From: JAZSMJ01 sp045535815
GTDB lineage: Bacteria; Bacillota; Clostridia; Oscillospirales; CAG-272
DNA: 50,580 nt
Reading direction: 5' to 3'
Assembly (NCBI GenBank): GCA_045535815.1
Contig: JAZSMJ010000078.1
Location: forward strand, 1 to 50,580
The notes under the pieces: model-generated
Seen by the model: the letters and a program-made list of their open reading frames with translations, nothing else
The model's database searches: none
What the model was told of the DNA's origin: nothing
Part shown: piece by piece, positions 30,386 through 39,065 of the stretch
Position numbering within the stretch: position 1 is the stretch's first letter
How the letters are laid out: the number at the start of each line of letters is the position of its first letter
Translations under genes and position numbers: made by a program

Positions 30386-32782
30386 TTATTTTAATTCAAC
30401 GACAGTAACGCCAAAGTCGCCCTCACCGAAGTTACCGGGTCTGAAGCTTTCTATGCGCTTGTCATTTTTAAGCTGTCTCCAGATAGCCTTTCTGAGCTCT
30501 CCGGTGCCCTTTCCGTGTATTAAGGTGACCGAATGAATATTTGAAAGACAGGCATCGTCGAGATATTTATCGACCGCAAACCAAGCATCGTCTCCCGTCA
30601 TACCCCTAAGGTCTATCTCGGGCTTGAAATTAACGCTTCTCTGGCTTGTCATTCCTATAAAGCTCTCAATACTTCTCTTCTTTTTATCGGCTGTAGTGAC
30701 CGAAATATTGGCTTCTACGAGCATCAGATTCTTTATATTCGTACGAATATTCATCATACCGACCTTGACGATTACGTTACCGGATCTGTCCGGATCGGTA
30801 TTTAAGATACCGTTTTTGGAAAGGTCGATAAGCTTTACCTCATCACCCTTTTTAAGAGGTCTCGGAAGAACGTATCCCTGCGCCGTTTTTCTTATTACGG
30901 GATTTACCTCATCCTCTGACGAGCGAAGCTTGCTTCTGATACCTCGTCTTGCTTCGTCAAGCTCCTGCGCCAGTCTTTCGGATTCTCTCTTTTTCTGAAG
31001 CTTGTCCAGCTGATCGAACACGAATTCACTTGAAGCCCTTGCGGAATCTATTATCTGCTTTGCCTGAGCCTGAGCCTTTTCAAGCTCTTTTTCAGCCATT
31101 TCGAGACGCTGATTTATCTTTTTCTCGCTCTCCTCGGCATACTCGGTATGCTCACGCTTTATCCTCTCTGCCTCTTCCCTCTTGCGCTCCATCTCTCTGC
31201 GCTCAGTATCAAGCTTTTCAATAACACGCTCGAATTTTTTGCTGTCGCTGTTGACGAAAGAGCCTGCACGCTCGATTATCCTATTTGGAAGTCCGAGCTT
31301 TCTCGATATCTCAAAGGCGTTTGATTTACCCGGAGCACCGATTATCAGCCTATAGGTCGGTGCAAGGGTTTCGATATCGAACTCGCAGGAAGCATTCATA
31401 GTTCCGGGAGTTTCGATAGCATAAGATTTAAGCTCCGCATAATGAGTGGTAGCGGCGCAAAGAGCGCCCTTTTCCTTAACCGTTTCAAGAAGAGCAACGG
31501 CAAGTGCGGCACCCTCAACCGGGTCTGTACCTGCACCGAGCTCATCAAAGAGCACCATTGAATTGGAATTTATAAATTTGAGTATGCTTACTATATTTTT
31601 CATATGCGAGGAGAAGGTCGACAGAGATTGCTCTATGCTCTGCTCATCTCCTATATCCGCATAAATATGATCGAAAACGCAGACCTCAGATGAATCGTCT
31701 GCAGGAATATGAAGCCCTGCCTGAGCCATAAGCGAAAGCAGCCCCAACGTCTTAAGCGTAACAGTTTTACCGCCCGTATTCGGTCCTGTGATTATAAGTG
31801 TGTCAAAATGACGTCCAAGCTCAACGTTTATCGGAACTACCTTATCCGATGCGATAAGAGGATGTCTTGCTCTTTTAAGATCAAGGCGCTTATCGTCTCT
31901 TATAATCGGTTCTGTGCCCCTCATTCTGTACGAAAGCTCAGATCTTGCAAAAATACACGCTATCTCTGTTATAGTATGATAGTCGGTGATAATATCCTCA
32001 GAGCAAAGAGCGACGTCGGAGGAGAGCTCGTATAAAATACGCTCTATCTCCTTGCCTTCCTTATGCTCAAGCTCTCTGAGCTCGTTGTTGGCTTCAACAA
32101 CCGCAAGCGGCTCTATAAACAGCGTTGCACCCGATGAAGATGCATCGTGCACAAGACCCTTTATCTCGTTTTTGCACTCAGCTTTTACGGGAACGACGTA
32201 TCTTCCGCCCCTTATGGTAACTATATTCTCCTGCAAAAACTTTCCGTAAGCTCCGCTTACGAATTTCTGCAGACTGTCCTTTATTTTTGAGTTTGTATTT
32301 CTTATTTTGCGTCTGATATCCGATAGAGTCGGACTTGCATCATCGGCTATCAGATCCTCGCTTACTATTTTTTTGAAAATTCTGTCTTCAAGCTGTTTGT
32401 TCGCCGAAAGTCTCGCAAATATCTCGTCAAGCGACGTTTCGCTCTTATGCTCGACCTTGATATAATCTATCATAAGTCTTGCGGTACGCAATACCGAGCC
32501 TATATTCAAAAGCTCGACAGTATTAAGCGTAGAGCCCTTCTGAGCACGGTCAACGGCCATTACGATATCCTTAACGCCACCAAACGGAGGTTGTCCCTTA
32601 TATGACTCAAGATACTTTGCATCGCTCGTTTGCTGCATCAGCCGTCTGACAACCCTGGGGTCGCTTGAAGGCTTTACCTTAAGCGCAGCCTCTTTTGCGC
32701 CTTCGGTAGACGAGCAGTCAGAGAGCATTTTGAGTATTTTATCAAATTCAAGAATTTTCAGCGCTTTTTCACTTATCGCCAT
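30386..32782 (-). CDS. mutS2: MutS2 ATPase/endonuclease (ribosome-collision factor RqcU)
   Basis: A 798-residue MutS2. The MutS-type ATPase is in the middle, with Walker A ITGPNTGGKTVTLKTLG near residue 330 and MVLFDELGAGTDPVEGAAL as Walker B. A long charged coiled coil (about 520-620), a KOW-like region and a C-terminal Smr domain (LRGMTGDDAWFAVDKYLDDA, LIHGKGTGELRKAIW) follow. Domain order and length are canonical. In Bacillus MutS2 acts on collided ribosomes and in recombination control. It overlaps recO by 14 bases, so the pair is translationally coupled. The second MutS-like ATPase at 15490 lacks the Smr domain. Confidence 0.96.
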   Translation of the reverse strand: MAISEKALKILEFDKILKMLSDCSSTEGAKEAALKVKPSSDPRVVRRLMQQTSDAKYLESYKGQPPFGGVKDIVMAVDRAQKGSTLNTVELLNIGSVLRTARLMIDYIKVEHKSETSLDEIFARLSANKQLEDRIFKKIVSEDLIADDASPTLSDIRRKIRNTNSKIKDSLQKFVSGAYGKFLQENIVTIRGGRYVVPVKAECKNEIKGLVHDASSSGATLFIEPLAVVEANNELRELEHKEGKEIERILYELSSDVALCSEDIITDYHTITEIACIFARSELSYRMRGTEPIIRDDKRLDLKRARHPLIASDKVVPINVELGRHFDTLIITGPNTGGKTVTLKTLGLLSLMAQAGLHIPADDSSEVCVFDHIYADIGDEQSIEQSLSTFSSHMKNIVSILKFINSNSMVLFDELGAGTDPVEGAALAVALLETVKEKGALCAATTHYAELKSYAIETPGTMNASCEFDIETLAPTYRLIIGAPGKSNAFEISRKLGLPNRIIERAGSFVNSDSKKFERVIEKLDTERREMERKREEAERIKREHTEYAEESEKKINQRLEMAEKELEKAQAQAKQIIDSARASSEFVFDQLDKLQKKRESERLAQELDEARRGIRSKLRSSEDEVNPVIRKTAQGYVLPRPLKKGDEVKLIDLSKNGILNTDPDRSGNVIVKVGMMNIRTNIKNLMLVEANISVTTADKKKRSIESFIGMTSQRSVNFKPEIDLRGMTGDDAWFAVDKYLDDACLSNIHSVTLIHGKGTGELRKAIWRQLKNDKRIESFRPGNFGEGDFGVTVVELK

Positions 32783-33575
32783 TAAAATTATCCTTTATTT
32801 CCTTATAAAAATCAAGTGTTTTAAAGCCTCGCTCAAGCTGATTAAGCAGATATTTTTCGCAAACGCTGCAAAGATCGTCCAGCTCTTTTTCAGGTATTTC
32901 AAACGAGAATATCCGCTCAGGCCTTGCTCCTATTATGTATCTCATAGCCGCAAGCACTGTTATATCAAGAACGGAAACTACCGTCGATGCAGTATATATA
33001 TCGGGAAAGCCAACCAAATTCTCGTTGCTTGCCTTTTTATTGCACTGAGCACACCTTATAACTCCGTTTAATATATCGAAATACATTATATCGGAGGAAA
33101 CGCAACCGCAATCGGCACATCCCGTAAGATCGGGCATAAATCCCGAGATCGATACGGCTCTGAGCTCAAAAACGGCCTTTACAAGCTTTTGACTCTTATT
33201 GCCGTTTGCAAGCATAAACAGCGTGTTGAGAAGAAGCCTCATCATCTCCGATTCATCCTGCCCCTCAACGCATACCTCGCCTGCTATATCAAGGAAGTAT
33301 TGTGCAAGCGAAAAGATCTCAAGGTCTGACTGAAGCTCATAGAAGTTTTCTATCTGTGCCGCTTCTCTGAGCCAGTATCTGTCACCTTTTTTGCTTAAAA
33401 CGAAATCGTTATAGCAAAAGAGATGAGATATCTGCATATGGGGATTTTTTATACTTTTAACCCCCTTTGCAGAAACTGTTATCTTACCAAGCGAGGGAGT
33501 TAAAATCGTAAGCATCTTATCGTTTTCTCCGTATTCGGCCTCTCTTATTATCAGCCCTTCGGTACTTACCAGCAT
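32769..33575 (-). CDS. recO: DNA repair protein RecO
   Basis: RecO loads RecA with RecR on SSB-coated gaps. The 268 residues start with the OB fold (STEGLIIREAEYGENDKMLTIL), then the helical region and a zinc motif CADCG...CAQC near residues 150-180. These Cys pairs are usual for Gram-positive RecO. It follows era by 27 bases and overlaps mutS2 at its end. Confidence 0.94.
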   Translation of the reverse strand: MLVSTEGLIIREAEYGENDKMLTILTPSLGKITVSAKGVKSIKNPHMQISHLFCYNDFVLSKKGDRYWLREAAQIENFYELQSDLEIFSLAQYFLDIAGEVCVEGQDESEMMRLLLNTLFMLANGNKSQKLVKAVFELRAVSISGFMPDLTGCADCGCVSSDIMYFDILNGVIRCAQCNKKASNENLVGFPDIYTASTVVSVLDITVLAAMRYIIGARPERIFSFEIPEKELDDLCSVCEKYLLNQLERGFKTLDFYKEIKDNFNGDK

Positions 33576-33602
33576 AACTGCCTCCTGCTTTTTATGCTCT
33601 GA

Positions 33603-34493
33603 TTATTTCTCCGCCTTGAAGCCGAAGGAGTTCAGATTGAAATTATTATCTCTCCAGTTTTCTTTTACCTTTACCCACAGATCAAGGAAGACCTTTACTC
33701 CGAGGAACTTTTCAAGATCCTCTCTCGCATATGAGCCGACGGTCTTGAGAGCTTGTCCGTGCTTACCTATTATTATTCCCTTATGGGAGTCCTTCTCACA
33801 GAATATTTCCGCCCTTATTTTAACCAGAGTCTTTCCCTCTTCAAACGCCTCTATAACTACCGCAGTACCGTGAGGTATCTCATCGTCAAGCGTGCGGAGA
33901 AGCTTTTCTCTGATTATCTCGGCAGCTATCTGACGCTCGGGCTGATCGGTTACCGCATCCTCCGGGAAGAACCAAGGACTTTCCTGCATATATTTTCCGC
34001 ACTCATCAAGAATGATGGATACACCGTCGTTTTTAAGAGCTGATATCGGCACTATAGAATCGAATTCATAATACTGTGAGTATACCGATATCGTTTCGGC
34101 AACTATGCCCGGATTGGATCTGTCTATCTTGTTTATTGCAAGTATGGCAGGTATGTCCATAGCCTTTATCTTGGCTATTGCATTCTTTTCTATCTCGCCT
34201 ATACGAGCCTCGGGTTCGACTACCAATATAGCCGCATCAACGTCGTCAATAGCGGTATTGATCTCGTTTATCATATAGTTTCCGAGCTTTGTTTTGGGTG
34301 TGTGCATACCGGGGGTATCAAGAAAAACGAACTGATTCTCGTCCTTGGTAAGTATTCCCGTTATTCTGTTTCTCGTCGTCTGCGGTTTATTTGAAACTAT
34401 TGCTATCTTCTCTCCGAGCAGAGCGTTCAGAAGTGTTGATTTACCTGCGTTAGGTCTGCCTACGATAGCTATAAATCCTGTTTTTGTCGTCAT
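33603..34493 (-). CDS. era: GTPase Era
   Basis: Essential GTPase for 30S maturation that binds the 3' end of 16S rRNA. The 296 residues show G1 GRPNAGKSTLLN, the switch region TTRNRITGI, G3 DTPGMHTPK, G4 NKID and a C-terminal KH domain (IIIGKHGQALKTVGSYAREDLEKF). The length is normal. It lies between ybeY (22-base gap) and recO, the standard Firmicutes order. Confidence 0.97.
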   Translation of the reverse strand: MTTKTGFIAIVGRPNAGKSTLLNALLGEKIAIVSNKPQTTRNRITGILTKDENQFVFLDTPGMHTPKTKLGNYMINEINTAIDDVDAAILVVEPEARIGEIEKNAIAKIKAMDIPAILAINKIDRSNPGIVAETISVYSQYYEFDSIVPISALKNDGVSIILDECGKYMQESPWFFPEDAVTDQPERQIAAEIIREKLLRTLDDEIPHGTAVVIEAFEEGKTLVKIRAEIFCEKDSHKGIIIGKHGQALKTVGSYAREDLEKFLGVKVFLDLWVKVKENWRDNNFNLNSFGFKAEK

Positions 34494-34515
34494 TTATCCT
34501 TATCCTGTCTATTAT

Positions 34516-34989
34516 TTATTCTCTGGTTATTCCTGCCGATTCGAGTATTTCACTCTGACGGCGGAACATATCCTTTTCGTCTTCCTCTGAGGTTTCGTGG
34601 TCGTATCCTAAAAGGTGCAAAACTGAATGAACCGTAAGAAAAGCAACCTCACGCTCAAACGAGTGACCGTATTCCTCTGATTGCGCCTTTGCACGCTCAA
34701 GCGATATTACTATATCTCCGAGCAAAACTGCTCCGTCCTCCCCCTCAGCCTCGTCATCCTCCGTCGGAAAGGACAAAACGTCTGTAGGGCGGTCGGTATC
34801 TCTGTACTGAAGATTAAGCTCGTGTATAGCATTATCATCAGTCAAAAGCACCGAAACCTCTGCGCTGTTATCAAAATCTTCGTATTCAAGAGCGGAATTC
34901 ACCGCTTTTTTTATGACCGCTCTCAGTGCAGCGTCAACCTTGATTATCTTCTGCTCATTTCTTATAAAAATGTCGTTTTTGACCTTCAC
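34516..34989 (-). CDS. ybeY: rRNA maturation endonuclease YbeY
   Basis: Single-strand endoribonuclease involved in 16S rRNA 3' end maturation and ribosome quality control. The zinc motif HSVLHLLGYDH is clear, with DRPTDVLSFP before it. I use GTG 34989 (157 residues), which has AAAGGGCGG upstream and gives the normal N-terminus KVKNDIFIRNEQ. The open frame extends to 35028, but the extra residues lie in the end of phoH. It overlaps phoH by 35 bases. Confidence 0.93.
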   Translation of the reverse strand: MKVKNDIFIRNEQKIIKVDAALRAVIKKAVNSALEYEDFDNSAEVSVLLTDDNAIHELNLQYRDTDRPTDVLSFPTEDDEAEGEDGAVLLGDIVISLERAKAQSEEYGHSFEREVAFLTVHSVLHLLGYDHETSEEDEKDMFRRQSEILESAGITRE

Positions 34990-35974
34990 CGGAAGCCGCC
35001 CTTTCTTTTTCATATTTTTCGTATGCAAGTATTATCTTCTGAACGAGCCTGTGTCTGACGACGTCACGCTCGCTGAAATGATGTATTGCTATACCCTCTA
35101 TATTTTTCAGTATCTTTACCGCCTCTGCAAGACCGCTCTTTTTACCGAAAGGAAGGTCTGTCTGCGTAAGGTCACCTGTAACTACAGCCTTGGAATTAAA
35201 TCCAAGTCTCGTGAGGAACATTTTCATCTGCTCAGGGGTAGTGTTCTGAGCCTCGTCGAGAATTATAAACGAATCGTCAAGAGTTCTGCCTCGCATATAC
35301 GCAAGCGGAGCAACCTCAATAGTTCCTCTTTCAAGATGTCTTTGATAGTTTTCAGGGCCGAGCATCTCATAAAGAGCATCGTACAGCGGACGCAGATAAG
35401 GGTCTATCTTGCTTTGCAGATCTCCCGGGAGATATCCCAATCTCTCGCCTGCTTCCACCGCAGGTCTTGTGAGGATAACTCTGTTTACCTCTTTGTTTCT
35501 GAGCGCCGTAACCGCCATAGAAACGGCAAGAAATGTCTTACCCGTTCCTGCAGGACCAACGCCTATTATTACGGTGTTATTCTTAATTGCATCAACGTAT
35601 CTCTTCTGTCCGACGGTCTTGGCCTTGATAGGCTTTCCCTTGACGGTTATGCATATGCATCCGTCATCCATAGCCTTAAGCTCCTCTTCGCTGCCGTCCT
35701 TAACCATATTCATGACGTACTCAACGCTCTGCTCACTCAGCGAATCGTTCAGTGCAGCCATCTTTTTCAGATAGGAAACCACTGCATATGCGCTTTCCAC
35801 CTTCTCTGCATCCTCACCGCTTATGATAATCGTATCCCCTGCGGAGACCTCGCTTTCACGGTTGGATATCGACACGTTAAACTCTCTTTCGATAAGAGCA
35901 ATGTTGGTATCAAAATTTCCAAAGATTATTGAAGTTTGTTCGTTTGATTCTGTAGTAACGGATTTGCGGAACAT
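34955..35974 (-). CDS. phoH: PhoH-family ATPase
   Basis: A 339-residue P-loop ATPase (PhoH/YqfE type). The Walker A GPAGTGKTFLAVS and Walker B SFIILDEAQNTTPEQMK are present, with TRLGFNSKAVVTGDLTQTDLP after. PhoH proteins are RNA-helicase-like and are genetically tied to YbeY, which follows here. It starts 28 bases after yqfD and overlaps ybeY. Confidence 0.95.
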   Translation of the reverse strand: MFRKSVTTESNEQTSIIFGNFDTNIALIEREFNVSISNRESEVSAGDTIIISGEDAEKVESAYAVVSYLKKMAALNDSLSEQSVEYVMNMVKDGSEEELKAMDDGCICITVKGKPIKAKTVGQKRYVDAIKNNTVIIGVGPAGTGKTFLAVSMAVTALRNKEVNRVILTRPAVEAGERLGYLPGDLQSKIDPYLRPLYDALYEMLGPENYQRHLERGTIEVAPLAYMRGRTLDDSFIILDEAQNTTPEQMKMFLTRLGFNSKAVVTGDLTQTDLPFGKKSGLAEAVKILKNIEGIAIHHFSERDVVRHRLVQKIILAYEKYEKERAASGEGQKRHFYKK

Positions 35975-36002
35975 ATTATTCCTTTCATTTTATAGTATTG
36001 AT

Positions 36003-37208
36003 TCAGGAAAGGGCTATCTGTTGCTCTGATGCAATATCGCATATACAGTCTATCTCACGCACCATTCGAAAAACTGCCTCTCCGTTTATATTCATAACGT
36101 AAGTTTCGGTAACGCTTGAAAGTATCTCCGAGCTGTATAGCTCGCTTGACGTTAACTTTGCCATCTCGGCAAGAGCAAGAATATACGCACTTTCCTTTGT
36201 AAGCTCTGTCTCCTCGAGTTTGTACTCATTTGAGGTTGCGGTACAGAGCATAATAGGAATCTCGCATATTCCAAAGACGTCAATATACTCCTTATTATAT
36301 ATTGTATCACAAAGTTTACCCAAAAGTCTATATTCTTTTCCAATTTTTATTTCATTCCCGAGAAAAATTATGCTTTTTTCGATATAATAATTGCCCGTAT
36401 AGACTTTTTTCTCATATTTCAGCGGAATATCGACAGTAAAAAGCCTTTTCACTCTGGCGTAAACGCTTCCCGAGGATCTCACGAAACGGAACTCACCGTC
36501 ATTTCCTATATCCAGAATACCGCTCACAAGAAGCTGTCCCTTCTTTACCTGCTCACCGATCTCAACCTCAGGTTTTCCGCTGAATATCTCCGCCCTTTCA
36601 ATCACGCCGTCGGTAGTTGCTATAAGGTTTGACGGCACGTCGTCCGATTGTATATACTCCCTTTCAGGCTTGTGCTGCGTTTCTTTAACTATAACGTCTG
36701 CCACAGTTCCTTTCATATTCACGCTTATCCAGGACGCATCCTTGCATTCGATCAGCATCTCGGCACACAGCTGATAAAAATCGACCGACGGAATATAGCT
36801 GCCTGTCTTAAAATCAAGCCTTTCGAGTGCCTCAAGTATATCTTTGTCGGACAGCTTCTCGTTTCCGCTTATATTTATCTTCCATACGAAGCTGTCCGAC
36901 AAAAACAAAAGGGCAATAAAAATAATCGCACCTAAAGCAAGGCCCACTCGTTTTCTGTATCTGTAGATAAGTGAAGGAAAGCCCTTTTTTGAGACTATAT
37001 GAATATCCTCGCATATATTATCGCAAAGCTTTTCCAGGCGTTTGTAGTTTGCGGTGCTTATTAAAAAGCTTATATCTCCGTTTTCATGCTTTTTCAATCC
37101 GCTGTATACAACGTTATAGCTAAACATTCGGTTAAGCACTGCATTTGAAGACCTGCACGCAACAGCTATCTCATAGTATCCTTCAAAAAATCTGATAATA
37201 CTTATCAT
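36003..37208 (-). CDS. yqfD: Sporulation protein YqfD
   Basis: A 401-residue protein with an N-terminal cytoplasmic region, one TM (about 87-107, RVGLALGAIIFIALLFL) and a long external part with POTRA-like sequence (KINISGNEKLSDKDILEAL) and KGTVADVIVKE. These are features of YqfD, a sigma-E-controlled mother-cell protein. Its ATG overlaps the yqfC stop by 4 bases. In Bacillus yqfC-yqfD precede phoH exactly as here; pgpH (yqfF), dgkA and cdd of the Bacillus cluster are absent. Confidence 0.92.
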   Translation of the reverse strand: MISIIRFFEGYYEIAVACRSSNAVLNRMFSYNVVYSGLKKHENGDISFLISTANYKRLEKLCDNICEDIHIVSKKGFPSLIYRYRKRVGLALGAIIFIALLFLSDSFVWKINISGNEKLSDKDILEALERLDFKTGSYIPSVDFYQLCAEMLIECKDASWISVNMKGTVADVIVKETQHKPEREYIQSDDVPSNLIATTDGVIERAEIFSGKPEVEIGEQVKKGQLLVSGILDIGNDGEFRFVRSSGSVYARVKRLFTVDIPLKYEKKVYTGNYYIEKSIIFLGNEIKIGKEYRLLGKLCDTIYNKEYIDVFGICEIPIMLCTATSNEYKLEETELTKESAYILALAEMAKLTSSELYSSEILSSVTETYVMNINGEAVFRMVREIDCICDIASEQQIALS

Positions 37209-37480
37209 CTTCTTATCTCTTCAAGCCTGAGCGATGCAACCGTGCCGCTTATCTTTATATCCTTGCCGAAAAAGGTTTTAAGAGAAAGGTCCTCACCGCA
37301 GATATTCACCCTTAATTCACCAAGCTCAAGCTCAATCTCGGTTTCGCTGTAGGAAACTATTCTCTTGCAACCGAAAATATCTACCTCTCTGTTTGATATG
37401 ATCGATATATCAGATACTCTGCCCGACATATCAATAGGCAGCTCCAAAGCCTCAAGCAACTTTCTTCTGCGTTTTTTCAT
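37205..37480 (-). CDS. yqfC: YabP/YqfC-family sporulation protein
   Basis: A 91-residue protein of the YabP/YqfC family: LELPIDMSGRVSDISIISNREVDIFGCKRIVSYSE is the expected N-terminal half, and LRVNICGEDLSLKTFF the C-terminal half. First gene of the yqfC-yqfD-phoH-ybeY-era-recO-mutS2-rhaB run. The SD is GGGGGA upstream of ATG. It is divergent from ylbJ. In Bacillus both are sigma-E genes, but I could not identify a reliable sigma-E box in the 136-base gap. Confidence 0.9.
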   Translation of the reverse strand: MKKRRRKLLEALELPIDMSGRVSDISIISNREVDIFGCKRIVSYSETEIELELGELRVNICGEDLSLKTFFGKDIKISGTVASLRLEEIRR

Positions 37481-37616
37481 ATAGCGAAAAATCCCCCGGG
37501 AATAAGATTGATAAATAATTCATAACATTTACAAAATATATTTATGCGAGGCGATAATTATAAATTCCACCAAAGCCGCCAAAGCTAAAAGGAGCAGCTT
37601 CTATCTTATAATAACG

Positions 37617-38501
37617 GTGCTACTGTGGGCGCTTTTACTCTTTTCATCAGAAGGGAGCGCTACGGCAGTCTCAAAATCGCTTATATTTTGTAAGGATACC
37701 CTTATCCCTTCCCTTTTTCCGTTTCTTATCTTGTCGGAAATAATAACGTCAAGCGGTATTGCATCAAGCTTTGATACACTGACGTTTGGTATATTCAGCC
37801 GTTTATTCAGAATAAGTGCGCCCGGCTCATGTGCTTTTCTTTTAGGCTCTGTGTCGGGATTCCCCATAGGAGCAAAAACAGCCGCACAGCTTTATCAAAA
37901 AGGACACTGCACAAAGGAAGAAGCCGAGAGACTTATTGCATACTCCAACAACGCATCTCCGTCATTTATTATTGCGGCAGTCGGCGGATATATGCTAAAC
38001 AGCATATCTACAGGCATTCTGCTCTATTTTTCGCAGATATTAGCTTCGATCATCACGGGAGTTATCATAAGACCGCCAAAGCCACCTGCTATAATACATA
38101 CAGAAAATGAGGATTATAAAGGAATTCTTTGCAATATAGGGCCTGCGATAGCCTCCGCATCGGTATCTATGCTTAAAATATGCGGCTCGATCACCGCTTT
38201 TTCGGTAGTGCTATCGTTGATGCCGCACTTTATTTCCGGATATGCGGAAATTATGATCAAGGGTATTATCGACTTTTCAGAGGGCGTTTTGCTGACTGCG
38301 AAAAGCTGCGCTTCTCCGCTTGATCTCTCACTTATATCCTTCTTTTGCGGTTTTTCCGGACTGTCCGTCCTTTTTCAAGTCTTTTCCATATCCTCAAGCG
38401 CAGGACTTTCTATGAAATATTATCTTCCCGGAAAGCTGATTTGCGGCTTAACGTCAGCAATTTTGACTTTTATAGCTGCCACACTGTTAAAAATAACTTG
38501 A
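37617..38501 (+). CDS. ylbJ: Sporulation integral membrane protein YlbJ
   Basis: A polytopic protein with the gate-type (nucleoside-recognition) repeats found in YlbJ and SpoIVM-like spore proteins: CKDTLIPSLFPFLILSEI, LLGSVSGFPIGAKTAAQLY, AERLIAYSNNASPSFI. The 294-residue frame from GTG 37617 starts inside the first TM. In-frame codons continue upstream (AKAKRSSFYLIIT), and an AAGGAG (37589-37594) and a GAGGCG (about 37548) lie there without a matching ATG/GTG/TTG. The true start is therefore uncertain and may be a rare codon. Its stop overlaps the -35 box of the next gene. Confidence 0.85.
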   Translation: MLLWALLLFSSEGSATAVSKSLIFCKDTLIPSLFPFLILSEIITSSGIASSFDTLTFGIFSRLFRISAPGSCAFLLGSVSGFPIGAKTAAQLYQKGHCTKEEAERLIAYSNNASPSFIIAAVGGYMLNSISTGILLYFSQILASIITGVIIRPPKPPAIIHTENEDYKGILCNIGPAIASASVSMLKICGSITAFSVVLSLMPHFISGYAEIMIKGIIDFSEGVLLTAKSCASPLDLSLISFFCGFSGLSVLFQVFSISSSAGLSMKYYLPGKLICGLTSAILTFIAATLLKIT

Positions 38502-38526
38502 TAAATCGACAAGATGATGATATAAT
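38498..38526 (+). promoter_or_regulatory. Promoter of the Cys-rich protein / DUF3343 / class V aminotransferase group
   Basis: TTGATA (38498-38503), 17 bases, TATAAT (38521-38526), overlapping the ylbJ stop. Confidence 0.7.
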
Positions 38527-38566
38527 GAGTATATAATATCGACATCGTCTGAAAGGATGTATTATT

Positions 38567-38785
38567 ATGTCAAAGAAAAACACGGAATATGAAATAAATG
38601 AAATATGTCTTTATTGCGAAAACTCCATACCGCTCATGGACGGAGACGATAACGTTCTGTGCTCAAAAAAAGGCGTTGTAAAGGAAGATCACCGCTGCAG
38701 AAAATTCAGCTACGACCCGCTGAAAAGAAAGCCTGCACCAAAGATAAATATCCCATCGCCCGAAGCCCTCGATCTTGATATCTGA
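38567..38785 (+). CDS. Small four-cysteine (zinc-ribbon-like) protein
   Basis: A 72-residue protein with C14, C17, C32 and C44 (CLYCENS, VLCSKKG, DHRCRKFSYDPLKRKP). The Cx2C-x14-C-x11-C spacing suggests a zinc-binding knot. I have seen the CxxC plus CRKFxYDPLKR pattern in Clostridia proteins without assigned function. SD GAAAGGATG lies ahead of ATG. It is the first gene after its promoter. An SD-masking hairpin separates it from the DUF3343 gene. Confidence 0.8.
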   Translation: MSKKNTEYEINEICLYCENSIPLMDGDDNVLCSKKGVVKEDHRCRKFSYDPLKRKPAPKINIPSPEALDLDI

Positions 38786-38791
38786 ATACAC

Positions 38792-38832
38792 AACCTCCCA
38801 AGCTATAGCATAAAATGATAGCAAGGGAGGTT
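38792..38832 (+). promoter_or_regulatory. Hairpin that pairs with the SD of the DUF3343 gene
   Basis: AACCTCCC (38792-38799) pairs with GGGAGGTT (38825-38832). An A-A internal mismatch zone is followed by GCTAT/ATAGC (38802-38806 with 38818-38822) and an 11-base loop. The GGGAGG is the SD of ATG 38841, so the folded form would block translation. Confidence 0.6.
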
Positions 38833-38840
38833 GAAATTTT

Positions 38841-39065
38841 ATGGAACGATGCGTCATTGCATCTAAATCTATGACCATGGCATCCAAGGCACAAAACGTG
38901 CTGAGAGAAAACGCCATCGTGTCAAAAATAATCAAGATAGACCCACATTTAAGCAGTCACGGATGCTCCTTTGGAGTTGAGGTCAACTGCTCTCAGATTG
39001 AAAACGCAAAAAAATTGCTTGATAAAAGCCGTGTCCCATATTCAAAGGTGGTGTATCCTGACTGA
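38841..39065 (+). CDS. DUF3343 (putative Se/S carrier-like) protein
   Basis: A 74-residue protein of the DUF3343 type: ERCVIASKSMTMASKAQNVLREN then IDPHLSSHGCSFGVEV (C42) and AKKLLDKSRVPYSKV. These short proteins are annotated as putative Se/S carriers and occur next to class V cysteine desulfurase-like enzymes and selenium genes. Cys at 4, 42 and 50 could carry persulfide; C42 is the family cysteine. The stop overlaps the probable CTG start of the aminotransferase (CTGA). Confidence 0.85.
   Translation: MERCVIASKSMTMASKAQNVLRENAIVSKIIKIDPHLSSHGCSFGVEVNCSQIENAKKLLDKSRVPYSKVVYPD

Noticed and set aside
37601..37867. 88-codon minus-strand ORF between yqfC and ylbJ
   Set aside because: Shadow of the first part of ylbJ.
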